A stretch of DNA of 64,000 bases from JADJLQ01 sp031417835 (GTDB lineage: Bacteria; Bacteroidota; Bacteroidia; Chitinophagales; Saprospiraceae). The position numbers and the translations under genes were made by a program. Positions within the stretch are counted from its first letter, which is position 1; each line of letters starts with the position of its first letter. Below, one piece after another: positions 34,499 to 42,888 of this stretch. The notes beneath the pieces were generated by a model. That model did no database searches and had not been told where the DNA came from. It saw nothing but the letters and a program-made list of their open reading frames with translations. The stretch is from contig JANOWJ010000120.1 in assembly GCA_031417835.1 (NCBI GenBank), positions 1-64,000 on the forward strand, given 5' to 3'.

Positions 34499-35716
34499 AT
34501 GACTAAAAGAAGAGACCTCATCAAAGGAGCCATTGGATTGCCTTTTATCGGCACATTGATACCAGTGCAGTCCAAAGCGTCCGGAGTAGATACTTTAGGT
34601 GATTTCGAACGAGATTATTTTAAAGAATTAGGTTTACGCACGTTTATCAATGCTGCTGGCACCTATACAGCACTGACTGCTTCATTGCCACATCCTGAAG
34701 TGATCAAGGCAATTAATTACTCGGCACTTCAGTTTGTAAAACTTGAAGACCTGCAAGACAAAGTAGGTGAACGGCTGGCGGAGTTGCTGCAATGTGAAGG
34801 CGCCATGGTGACCTCAGGTGCAGCATCTGCTATTACTTTAGGTACGGCTGCTGTATTGACCGGTGGGGACAATGCAAAGTGCGAGCAAATACCTACTGAT
34901 ATGACAGGCTTAAAAACAGAAGTCATTATGCAAAAGTCACATCGGGTCGGTTATGATCATGCTATACGTAATTGTGGTGTGAAAATCATCGAAGTGGAGA
35001 CTGCTAATGAACTTGAAGCCGCTATCAATGATAAGACTGCCATGTTGTGGTTTCTAAATTCCAACAATTTTATAGGCAAGATCAAAGACGAAGAGTTTGT
35101 AGCTATAGCAAAGCGGCGTGGTATACCAACTATGATTGATTGTGCAGCAGATGTGCCGCCAGTCGATATGTTGTGGCGACATACGAAGATGGGCTTTGAT
35201 TTGGTTTGTTTTTCCGGAGGTAAAGGTCTGCGAGGGCCACAGAGTGCCGGTCTATTATTAGGTAAAAAGAGTTTGATCCAAGCCGCTCGCAGAAATGCTC
35301 CACCGAATGGCAATACGATAGGGCGGGGTATGAAAGTCAATAAAGAAGAGATCTTGGGCATGTTAGTGGCTATTGAAGTATATCTCAACAGAGATCATCA
35401 AAAAGATTGGAAGCTATGGGAAAATCAGATCAATATGATCCATGCTGCTGCGACCTCTGTACCCGGAGTCATGGGGGAAAAACATGTTCCTCTGGTAGCT
35501 AATCACATACCATCCTTAAACATCAAAATAGATTCATCCAAAATAAAAATATCCATAGATGAATTGAGGCAATCTCTACGCAATGGCCACCCGTCTATTG
35601 AGACGGTGGGTGATGCATCTACCTTAGGTATTACGACTTGGATGATGATCCCAGGAGAGGAGCGTATTGTCGCAAAGCGAATAAAAGAAATACTGCAAGC
35701 TGCTGTTATAAAATAA
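34499..35716 (+). CDS. Tat-exported SelA-like PLP-dependent enzyme
   Basis: A 405-residue PLP fold-type I protein of the SelA/DgaE-like group. TKRRDLIKGAIGLPFIG at the N-terminus is a Tat-type leader. Recognisable parts are INAAGTYTALTASLPHPEV near 45-62, CEGAMVTSGAASAITLGTAA near 100-118, IDCAADVPPV near 217-226 (the PLP Asp), and CFSGGKGLRGPQSAG near 239-253 with the Schiff-base Lys. Relatives include D-glucosaminate-6-phosphate ammonia-lyase; ammonia elimination would give an enamine/imine that RidA can hydrolyse. The gene follows ridA by four bases. The exact substrate is unknown. Confidence 0.87.
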   Translation: MTKRRDLIKGAIGLPFIGTLIPVQSKASGVDTLGDFERDYFKELGLRTFINAAGTYTALTASLPHPEVIKAINYSALQFVKLEDLQDKVGERLAELLQCEGAMVTSGAASAITLGTAAVLTGGDNAKCEQIPTDMTGLKTEVIMQKSHRVGYDHAIRNCGVKIIEVETANELEAAINDKTAMLWFLNSNNFIGKIKDEEFVAIAKRRGIPTMIDCAADVPPVDMLWRHTKMGFDLVCFSGGKGLRGPQSAGLLLGKKSLIQAARRNAPPNGNTIGRGMKVNKEEILGMLVAIEVYLNRDHQKDWKLWENQINMIHAAATSVPGVMGEKHVPLVANHIPSLNIKIDSSKIKISIDELRQSLRNGHPSIETVGDASTLGITTWMMIPGEERIVAKRIKEILQAAVIK

Positions 35717-35724
35717 CCTGGTGA

Positions 35725-35824
35725 GGCGATCCGATGATTTTCAGATTCAAATAGTTGTATTACTATCAACTCAGCATTTGAGTATAGGGTATCAGTGATT
35801 AAATCCGGAAGCTATCGGATCGCC
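35725..35824. repeat. Long-range perfect inverted repeat after the SelA-like gene
   Basis: GGCGATCCGAT (35725-35735) and its exact reverse complement ATCGGATCGCC (35814-35824) enclose 78 bases. The first arm begins 9 bases after the stop codon. No T-run follows, so it is not a classical terminator. It may fold into a long-stem RNA at the 3' end of the operon or be a DNA-level element. The remaining intergenic bases to 35958 show nothing clear. Confidence 0.6.
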
Positions 35825-35958
35825 ACTTCAGGACACATTATATTTAATAGGAAAAAGTGACTAGATTCATTCTAATTAATTTAGACTTATTAACTTCATT
35901 TACATTTTATCCGTCATCTGACATAAGTACTTATCGGTTTACTGGCCTAACTAAAGTT

Positions 35959-36888
35959 TTATTTCAATTGATGTTCTTGAAAAAACTGCCAGAGCAAATC
36001 ATTGGCATTGATGACTTTGGAAGGCGCGTCTCCGATAAGGCTACCTGGTAGGGCTCCTGGCCATGCGTGACCACCGTCTTTGGTTAAATAAAATTTAGCC
36101 ACAAAATTTTGATCACAATCACTCCAGGTGGTCAGTTTATACTTTTCATCGTCTACTATGATTTGAGCTGTTACCTTACACTTGGCCGTGGCTGCCCAGT
36201 TTTTTAAAGTGGTTTCTACAGGCAGCAGATTTAATTGGGTCGTACCGATACCACCTCCACGGCCTCCCAGATAAGGCACGTTTTCATCCCGCATGGAATG
36301 CATATGTAATACAGGTACAGGTTGTGCTGGATTGCAATAGGATGAAGCGTTTGTACAACCATTTGGGACTATTGCCGCTATTCGATCAGGTATTTCACAT
36401 GCCAGGCGATAAGCCATCATACCCCCATTGGAATGCCCAGTGGCACACACCTTTTTTGGATTGATCTTATAATTTGCAATCAGCGTGTCTAATAATACTT
36501 GAATAAAATGAACATCATCTATGTTTTGCTCCACAGCATAATCACAGCAGTTGCCAGCATTCCACGTGCGGGCACCCAAAAGGCCATTTGATTTGACACC
36601 TTCTGGATAGACTACGATAAAACCTTCTTTATTGGCTTTGTTAGTAAGCAAGCAAGAAGATTCAAACTGATCTGCAGATCCACCTCCACCGTGCATCGCG
36701 ATGACCACTGAATAACTATTTGACTCATAATAATTAGGTGGCAGGTTTACGGTATAAGTGCGACTTAAACCATCTACGGTCAACATTTTTTGGAAACGAT
36801 ATGTTTGATCAACGCTGGGATCATTGTGTTTTGTGCAATTTATAAACAGTACATTCAAAATCAAGGCTAGCAACAGATTCGTTTTCAT
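35959..36888 (-). CDS. PHB-depolymerase/feruloyl-esterase-family lipoprotein
   Basis: A 309-residue alpha/beta hydrolase of the esterase_phb (CE1-like) family. The leader ends LNVLFINC, a lipobox with Cys at 19. SRTYTVNLPPNYYESNSYSV, VIAMHGGGGSADQFE (oxyanion region near 65-79), FIVVYPEGV and TWNAGNCC are family signatures. The nucleophile Ser is in CATGHSNGGMMAYRLA near 150, the Asp is near MRDENVPY and the His in KDGGHAWPG near 280. Such enzymes cleave polyesters or acyl/feruloyl esters of polysaccharides. It is a single gene, envelope-attached, convergent with the SelA-like operon. Confidence 0.9.
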   Translation of the reverse strand: MKTNLLLALILNVLFINCTKHNDPSVDQTYRFQKMLTVDGLSRTYTVNLPPNYYESNSYSVVIAMHGGGGSADQFESSCLLTNKANKEGFIVVYPEGVKSNGLLGARTWNAGNCCDYAVEQNIDDVHFIQVLLDTLIANYKINPKKVCATGHSNGGMMAYRLACEIPDRIAAIVPNGCTNASSYCNPAQPVPVLHMHSMRDENVPYLGGRGGGIGTTQLNLLPVETTLKNWAATAKCKVTAQIIVDDEKYKLTTWSDCDQNFVAKFYLTKDGGHAWPGALPGSLIGDAPSKVINANDLLWQFFQEHQLK

Positions 36889-36991
36889 GTGGCGACTTAA
36901 GGTGTTACCATAAGACTCTGACTTAGTACTAAAGTTTAATAGTTAGAGACTTTTTTGAGCTAAACTTGGCCTAGCAATTGAATATTGGAGG

Positions 36992-37624
36992 TTATTTTAA
37001 CAGTTGCGTGAGCTGCAAATCATCATCCTGAAGTAAATCAAAAATGGTTTTTCCTTCCGTATTTGGGATCTGTGGATCAGCACCTGCCTCTTTTAATAAT
37101 TTGATGCATAATATATAGTCAGCTGTATTTTGATTGCCGTGTTTTGATCCATGGACAGCCCAAAAGATTGGAGTAGCTGTAAAGTCTATACATCGTTTAT
37201 TGATCTCTGCTCCAGCAAGTATAAGTCTCTCCACCAGCACTGGTCTTCCGCACCATGCTGCCCAGTGCAATGCTGTGCCCCCATGACATCCCTGATGACT
37301 AATAGTAGCTCCATGAGTCATATATAATATTGCGACTAGATCCGCATGCAGGCTCGCAGCGGCTACCAGTGGTGTATCTTGTTTTTCTAGTAAGCTATTG
37401 CCATCAACGTTGGCCCCATGTTTCAAAAAAATCTTTGCAATTTCGACACCTTCTGTGTCAGTAAACAATCCGGCAAAGACCCCATCACAAATCCTGTGTA
37501 GCGGATGTGCTTTCGCTGTATTGACCTCATCATATGCAATGCCTTCGTTAGCTAGCTCAGGGTGTGCAGCTAGAGCCTGGTCGAGGCCTTTGAGGTCTTT
37601 ATTGGTGATGAGTTTTTTAATCAT
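36992..37624 (-). CDS. Ankyrin-repeat protein
   Basis: A 210-residue cytoplasmic protein built of ankyrin repeats. Clear repeat turns are AKIFLKHGANVDGNS near 85, TPLVAAASLHADLVAILYMTHGA near 104, GTALHWAAWCGRPVLVERLI near 137, LAGAEINKRCIDFTATPIFWA near 158 and CIKLLKEAGADPQIPNTEGK near 187. Ankyrin repeats bind other proteins; the partner is unknown and no other domain is present. It lies 103 bases upstream of the esterase gene on the same strand, with no sign of coupling. Confidence 0.88.
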   Translation of the reverse strand: MIKKLITNKDLKGLDQALAAHPELANEGIAYDEVNTAKAHPLHRICDGVFAGLFTDTEGVEIAKIFLKHGANVDGNSLLEKQDTPLVAAASLHADLVAILYMTHGATISHQGCHGGTALHWAAWCGRPVLVERLILAGAEINKRCIDFTATPIFWAVHGSKHGNQNTADYILCIKLLKEAGADPQIPNTEGKTIFDLLQDDDLQLTQLLK

Positions 37625-37639
37625 ATTCTATTATTTGTT

Positions 37640-37770
37640 CTGAGCATAGCTCGCAAAGATGCATTCTGAGAATGGCGCGTAAAGACGCAAAGACCTGCCT
37701 GTCCGGTAGGCAGGCGCAAAGAAATGCGAATACATAAGTTTGCAGCTAGGATATATCGCGAAGACGCAAA
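37640..37770. repeat. Intergenic repeat of CGCAAAGACGCAAAG type with hairpin
   Basis: The words CTCGCAAAGATGC, CGTAAAGACGCAAAGA, GGCGCAAAGAAATGCG and CGCGAAGACGCAAA recur. Inside them CCTGCCTGTCCGGTAGGCAGG forms a 7-base perfect stem. This repeat accounts for about half of the gene-free 37625-37916; the rest shows nothing clear. Confidence 0.55.
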
Positions 37771-37916
37771 AAATTTCTATTTCTGAGATTGACGCCCAGC
37801 AGAGTTCAACGCGAATTAAATGTTGAATATGATCCATTGACCATCCTCAATTCAAATCGTCAATTGTCAAATTATGAATTCATAATTCTTCATGCGTCAT
37901 TTGCTCCAAACTTCGC

Positions 37917-38813
37917 TCAATTCGAAGCAACTTCAAACGCCATCACTGAATTTTTCCAAAATGTAGGGACATAGACAGTCTTGGTAGCCGGATTAAATCC
38001 GATGTCTGCCGTGTTTTTTCCTACGGCTTTGCCGTCGTATAATAATTCTTTACGGCCATCCCCATTGAGATACCAGATAGCGCCTGCCCAACAGGAGGCA
38101 ATAAAATCTTCGCCTTGTACATGTTCCACACCATCGGTACCACCTTCCATTCCATCAGCCAGCATCGATAAGGTATTCTTTTTAGTGACTTTATAAAATC
38201 CGCCTGCATTCATGAGATACAGATCACTTCCGTGCAACAACACGCCATTGGGACCGGCCAGAGTATCCAGCAGGATTGAGGCAGAGTTATTCTCTACTCT
38301 ATACAATCGTTTGCCTTGAGAGTCAGTGACATATATGATGCCAGCACCATCTATGGAGACATCGTTAAGACCTTTGGCTCCCGGCACTTTTATTTTTCGA
38401 TCTATTTTACCTGAGGCGATATCAATGACTGCGATCTCTGTAAGATCTGCTACGTAGAGCTTGTCTTGTAGCAGTGCCATTCCTTTAGGTGCATTCAATC
38501 CTTTGACCCATTCGACCTGAATGATTTTGCCATCAAGACCCAACTTACCGATAGAGCCTTTGCCATCAGCACCCCAAGGCTCTTTGCCATCGATATTGGC
38601 CACATACAAGACTTGATTTTTAGCATCAAATATTACTGATTCCGGCACCTTAAATGTGGTGTCAGTTTCCCATTTTAGATTGAGTTTGTGTGTGACTATT
38701 GTTGGTGTATCCACTATGACCGTTGACAGGTCAGAGGATTCTTTTGTTTTCTCATTTTTACAGCTTATAACTAAAGCAGCTAAAAAAAGGCCTATAAAAA
38801 TTTTATTGATCAT
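37917..38813 (-). CDS. SMP-30/NHL-type beta-propeller lipoprotein
   Basis: A 298-residue lipoprotein (MINKIFIGLFLAALVISC, lipobox Cys at 18) with repeated propeller blades: PESVIFDAKNQVLYVANIDG, LNAPKGMALLQDKLYVADL, KGLNDVSIDGAGIIYVTDSQ, LAGPNGVLLHGSDLYLMNAG, GGTDGVEHVQGEDFIASCW and TADIGFNPATKTVYVPTFW. Many Bacteroidota proteins of this type are annotated as ATP/GTP-binding or SMP-30-like proteins but appear to be periplasmic propellers. I see no clear metal site of true lactonases, so function is open. It is a second propeller lipoprotein besides that at 26376 and is a single gene. Confidence 0.8.
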   Translation of the reverse strand: MINKIFIGLFLAALVISCKNEKTKESSDLSTVIVDTPTIVTHKLNLKWETDTTFKVPESVIFDAKNQVLYVANIDGKEPWGADGKGSIGKLGLDGKIIQVEWVKGLNAPKGMALLQDKLYVADLTEIAVIDIASGKIDRKIKVPGAKGLNDVSIDGAGIIYVTDSQGKRLYRVENNSASILLDTLAGPNGVLLHGSDLYLMNAGGFYKVTKKNTLSMLADGMEGGTDGVEHVQGEDFIASCWAGAIWYLNGDGRKELLYDGKAVGKNTADIGFNPATKTVYVPTFWKNSVMAFEVASN

Positions 38814-38841
38814 ATGATTAAAAGTTTGCTCGAAATTAATT

Positions 38842-38884
38842 AAAAAAAAAGCGTTGAAATCTAATTTGGCAAAGATTCCAACGC
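38842..38884 (-). terminator. Rho-independent terminator after the DEAD-box helicase gene
   Basis: On the minus strand GCGTTGGAATC (38884-38874) pairs with GATTTCAACGC (38861-38851), one G-T pair, followed by nine T. It lies about 50 bases after the helicase stop codon. Confidence 0.85.
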
Positions 38885-38935
38885 AAAATAAGTTGAGTCT
38901 ACACTATAATTATACTGATTTATCCAAATCAAGTA

Positions 38936-40168
38936 TTATCTAAACGATGCCACTCTTCTCGGTTTACTCATGGGTCTTACAGATCTTACTTTGTGAGCCC
39001 CTATGACTGGTTGGGTAGATAGCGATGCACCTGCATTGCCATACCCATCAAAAGCATGACCTTTGATCACCGGAATGGTTTTTTTGATCAGCTTTTGAAT
39101 ATCATTCAAAAAAGGCCGCTCGCTGCGATCACAGAATGTAAGCGCTGAACCACCTGCTCCCGCTCGTCCTGTGCGTCCGATCCGATGCACGTAAGTCTCT
39201 GGGGTATTGGGCAATTCAAAATTTAACACGTGCGTGAGATCATCGATATCGATACCTCGAGCAGCAATGTCTGTAGCAACTAGTATTCTGGTATTTCTAT
39301 TTTTAAAGTTTTTCAACGCTGATTGTCTGGCGTTTTGTGATTTATTACCATGTATGGCTTCGGTACGGATACCGGCCTGATTGAGACTTTTGCAGAGTTT
39401 ATCAGCTGCATGTTTCATTTGAGTGAATACCAACAATGATTCGATCGATTTGTCTTTCAGTAGGGTCACCAATAGTGGCAATTTGTAAGGCTTCTCCACG
39501 AAGTATACGGACTGCTCTATGATATCTACTGTAGTGGCAGAAGGTGTGACTTCTATCCTCACCGGATCATGCAACAGCATATCAGAGAGTTTGGTGATTT
39601 CATCGGGCATAGTCGCAGAAAAGAAAAGGTTTTGCCGCTTTTGAGGTAATCTGGCAATGATTCTGCGCACATCATGGATAAAGCCCATGTCTAACATGCG
39701 ATCTGCTTCATCCAAAACAAAATATTGAATATCAGTGAGCGAGATTTCGCCTTGATTCATCAAGTCGAGCAATCGTCCGGGAGTAGCTACCACGATATCC
39801 AAGCCGCCACGTAAGGCTTGCACTTGACTGTGTTGAGGCACGCCACCAAATATGACCTTATGCTTTAATTGTAAAAAGCGGCCATAGGCTTCTATACTTT
39901 CACCGATCTGTATCGCGAGCTCGCGAGTAGGGGTGAGGATCAGGGTGCGTAGGCGATATTGTTTTTGCAACGACAAATGCATGTGTTGCAATATTGGAAT
40001 CGTAAACGCTGCGGTTTTACCGGTACCAGTTTGAGCACATCCGAGCAAATCTCTTCGCTCTAATATTACGGGGATGGCTTGTAATTGAATAGGAGTAGGG
40101 GTAGTATACCCTTCTTTGCTCAAAGCCTTTAAAATGGGCTCTATGAGCGGCAAATTGTTAAATGACAC
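38936..40168 (-). CDS. DEAD-box ATP-dependent RNA helicase (RhlE-like)
   Basis: A 410-residue cytoplasmic helicase with all core motifs: TPIQLQAIPVIL (Q motif, near 21), CAQTGTGKTAAF (motif I, near 38), PTRELAIQI (Ia), TPGRLLDL (Ib), LDEADRMLDMGF (II, DEAD), FFSATMP (III), LVFTQMKHAADKL (IV), VATDIAARGIDI (V) and HRIGRTGRAG (VI). It unwinds RNA, for example in ribosome assembly or cold adaptation. The short basic C-terminal tail (RSVRPMSKPRRVASFR) probably aids RNA binding. The 260-base gap upstream (40169-40428) may hold a long 5' leader, common for such genes, but I see no defined element in it. A strong terminator follows. Confidence 0.95.
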   Translation of the reverse strand: MSFNNLPLIEPILKALSKEGYTTPTPIQLQAIPVILERRDLLGCAQTGTGKTAAFTIPILQHMHLSLQKQYRLRTLILTPTRELAIQIGESIEAYGRFLQLKHKVIFGGVPQHSQVQALRGGLDIVVATPGRLLDLMNQGEISLTDIQYFVLDEADRMLDMGFIHDVRRIIARLPQKRQNLFFSATMPDEITKLSDMLLHDPVRIEVTPSATTVDIIEQSVYFVEKPYKLPLLVTLLKDKSIESLLVFTQMKHAADKLCKSLNQAGIRTEAIHGNKSQNARQSALKNFKNRNTRILVATDIAARGIDIDDLTHVLNFELPNTPETYVHRIGRTGRAGAGGSALTFCDRSERPFLNDIQKLIKKTIPVIKGHAFDGYGNAGASLSTQPVIGAHKVRSVRPMSKPRRVASFR

Positions 40169-40428
40169 TAAATAAAAAATTTTGATTAAAAAAATGTGAT
40201 AAGGCTGCCGAAAAATTCAGAGTTAGATTCGACACATTATCCGCCTTAGGTTAAAACATCACAATTTGGGAGGACTGACGATCTCGCTGCCACAGATTGG
40301 TACGAGACGAAACTACACAAACAGTAGAGTGTAAAAACATTAAGTGATGCAAAGATATATCTTTTATCCAAATGATTTGAATAAATTTATACCTTCATTC
40401 GTATCAATTAAAATAAATATATTAAGGT

Positions 40429-41949
40429 ATGACTCAAAGCGTTTTGACCACCAAAATGTGTATTATATTTTTATGCATTAGCTCCACTCTGTTTGCTCAG
40501 CCGGATTCAGCTGCAATGACCAAACCATTACGATATGTAACTAAACATTCGGTCAAAATAGACCAAAAGATCATCAATTATACGGCCACTGTTGGTACTT
40601 TAATCTTAAAAAATGAAAAAGATGAGCCAATAGCTTCTTTTGGCTATACTGCTTATACCAAAGATAGTCAACCCGATTTGTCCAAAAGGCCTATCACGTT
40701 TTCATTCAATGGCGGTCCCGGGTCATCTTCTATGTGGCTGCATATGGGCATTATGGGTCCGCGGCGGGTATTGGTCAATGATCCGCTTCCAAATGGTCCT
40801 GCTCCTTATAAAATAGAAGATAATAATTATTCTATTCTGGATATCTCGGATATCGTTATGATGGATCCTGTAGGCACCGGACTGAGTAGAGCAGTAGGAA
40901 AAGCAAAGAACAGTGACTTTTGGGGCGTAGATAGCGATATCAAATCGGTAAGCCAATTTATTCGGGATTATACCAATGACCATGAGCGGTGGAATTCACC
41001 CAAGTACCTGTTAGGTGAGAGTTACGGTACGTTTAGATCTGCTGGAGTGGCAGATTATCTGCAAGCCAACCTTGGTATCTCTGTCAATGGTGTGATTCTG
41101 GTCTCTAATGTATTGGATATCCGGACCCTTTCTTTCAATCCCGGTGATGAGATATCCTACATCGTCAACCTGCCGTCCTATGCAGCTACGGCCTGGTATC
41201 ATCAAAAAGTAACCCCCAAACCCTCCAGTCTGATCGACTTTCTGAAAGAGGTACGAGTGTTTGCTTTAGGTGAATATACTACAGCACTGATGAAAGGCGA
41301 TCTTTTGACTGCTCCAGAGCGGGATTTGATCATCTCAAAATTATCAGGATATACCGGATTGAGTAAAGATTACTGGAATAAAGCTAATCTCCGAGTCAAT
41401 CAACCTCAATTTTGTCAGGAATTACTCAGAGATACTGGTTTCGCAGTCGGAAGATTGGACTCCCGATATACAGGGATCGCACAAAATCAATTGAGTGAAC
41501 ATGCATTTCAAGACCCACAATCTTCTGATATCAGCCCTGCCTTTATCTCATCCTTTCTCCACTACTACACGACTGAATTAAAAGTAAGTAAAGAAAAGAA
41601 GTACAATACGAGTGCCTATGGTCTTACAGGATTCGATTGGGATTGGAAACACGCGCGCAGTGGTAGCATCATAGGCGATCCGGCATCGCCCAATACTGGC
41701 CCGGATCTCGTCAATGCTATGTCCAATAATCCTACGATGAAAGTGCTGGTATTAAATGGCATCTATGACCTGGCTACTCCATTTGGAGCCTCAGAGTATA
41801 CGTTGGATCATCTAGGCCTTAATCCAAAAATCAAAAAAAATATAATTCATAAATATTATGAAGCCGGCCATATGATGTACACCCATAAGGAATCTGCCAT
41901 CCAATTTAAAAAGGATGTAATGGAATTTATATTGGGCACTTTGAAATAA
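40429..41949 (+). CDS. Secreted serine carboxypeptidase (peptidase S10)
   Basis: A 506-residue S10 serine carboxypeptidase. A signal peptide (MTQSVLTTKMCIIFLCISSTLFAQ) directs export. The oxyanion segment FSFNGGPGSSSMWLHMGIMGPR is present in two parts near 88-109, VMMDPVGTGLS near 144, the catalytic Ser in YLLGESYGTFRS near 195, the Asp in LVLNGIYDLATPF near 440, and the His in YYEAGHMMYTH near 478. It removes C-terminal residues from peptides in the periplasm or outside the cell. It is a single gene, well separated from both neighbours. Confidence 0.93.
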   Translation: MTQSVLTTKMCIIFLCISSTLFAQPDSAAMTKPLRYVTKHSVKIDQKIINYTATVGTLILKNEKDEPIASFGYTAYTKDSQPDLSKRPITFSFNGGPGSSSMWLHMGIMGPRRVLVNDPLPNGPAPYKIEDNNYSILDISDIVMMDPVGTGLSRAVGKAKNSDFWGVDSDIKSVSQFIRDYTNDHERWNSPKYLLGESYGTFRSAGVADYLQANLGISVNGVILVSNVLDIRTLSFNPGDEISYIVNLPSYAATAWYHQKVTPKPSSLIDFLKEVRVFALGEYTTALMKGDLLTAPERDLIISKLSGYTGLSKDYWNKANLRVNQPQFCQELLRDTGFAVGRLDSRYTGIAQNQLSEHAFQDPQSSDISPAFISSFLHYYTTELKVSKEKKYNTSAYGLTGFDWDWKHARSGSIIGDPASPNTGPDLVNAMSNNPTMKVLVLNGIYDLATPFGASEYTLDHLGLNPKIKKNIIHKYYEAGHMMYTHKESAIQFKKDVMEFILGTLK

Positions 41950-42048
41950 AAGTTTATAAGTATGCTCAAAGATGTAATAATTATTAATTAAAAAACAGCA
42001 GCATACAATAACCAATTTAATTATACCTACTTTATAAAACAATTTCCT

Positions 42049-42786
42049 ATGAAACCTGCATTACCAATAATCATATGGTGTCTATGCTTTTGCATGAGCA
42101 TCGGACAAAACTCCCTTAAAGGTGCATGGCAACTTAAAGCGCATGGCGACCCTGGCGAAGTCGCATCGATGATTATAACTGAACATTATATGACAGTAGC
42201 AGTATATAATGAATCAGATCATAGTTTTATCCGCAGCTACGGCGGTGCAATTAATCTGGCATCCATTGGCCACAAGCCTGGAGGAGCGCAACACAACGGA
42301 AAAGTGTTTCTGAAACTTGAATTCGATACGAAAGACACGACCAAAATCGGTACAGATATCGGGTATGACTTTACCATCCAGCAGGATAAACTTACATTAA
42401 AACAAACTATAGCTGTTGAATGGAGCAGAGTAGATGATGGCTTGACCCCGCTCTCTGGCTGTTGGCGAATTACTGACCGCATCGGAAGTGATGGTGTGAT
42501 GTCTGCTATGGCTTCGGGACCAAGAAAAACTATTAAAATGTTGAGTGGTACACGATTTCAATGGTTTGCCATCAATCCTGTTACCAAACAGTTTTCAGGT
42601 ACTGGTGGAGGCACATATACATTGAAGGATGGAAAATATATGGAACAAATCCAATTTTTTTCAAGAGATAAAACCCGAGTAGGCAGCTCCTTGAGTTTTG
42701 ATGCAAAAATAACGGGTGGCAAATGGGATCACCGCGGCACCAGCTCTACCGGTAATCCAGTGCATGAAATCTGGACAAAGCAGTAA
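42049..42786 (+). CDS. Secreted protein of unknown function (lipocalin-like repeat architecture)
   Basis: A 245-residue secreted protein (signal peptide to about residue 20, CLCFCMSIGQN). The mature part has two similar halves: SLKGAWQLKAHGDPGE ... MTVAVYN ... GGAINL near 22-85 and LTPLSGCWRITDRIGSDG ... KMLSGTRFQWFAINPVTKQFSGTGGGTYTLKDGKY near 130-200. These resemble the repeated membrane- or lipid-binding beta domains seen in small Bacteroidota secreted proteins. I cannot name a function. It lies 102 bases upstream of the thioredoxin/MsrA-like fusion on the same strand; the gap is large enough for a separate promoter. Confidence 0.7.
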   Translation: MKPALPIIIWCLCFCMSIGQNSLKGAWQLKAHGDPGEVASMIITEHYMTVAVYNESDHSFIRSYGGAINLASIGHKPGGAQHNGKVFLKLEFDTKDTTKIGTDIGYDFTIQQDKLTLKQTIAVEWSRVDDGLTPLSGCWRITDRIGSDGVMSAMASGPRKTIKMLSGTRFQWFAINPVTKQFSGTGGGTYTLKDGKYMEQIQFFSRDKTRVGSSLSFDAKITGGKWDHRGTSSTGNPVHEIWTKQ

Positions 42787-42888
42787 TTGAGTAAAAACCC
42801 TCCAATAGGGCTGTATAGTCTAACAAATGGAATGTGATAATATTGAGATAAACTGCGTATACCTTTATAACAAATTATATCCATTCAG

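Noticed and set aside
40169..40428. Riboswitch or cold-shock leader in front of the DEAD-box gene
   Set aside because: The gap is long enough, but I could not identify a conserved structure or motif.
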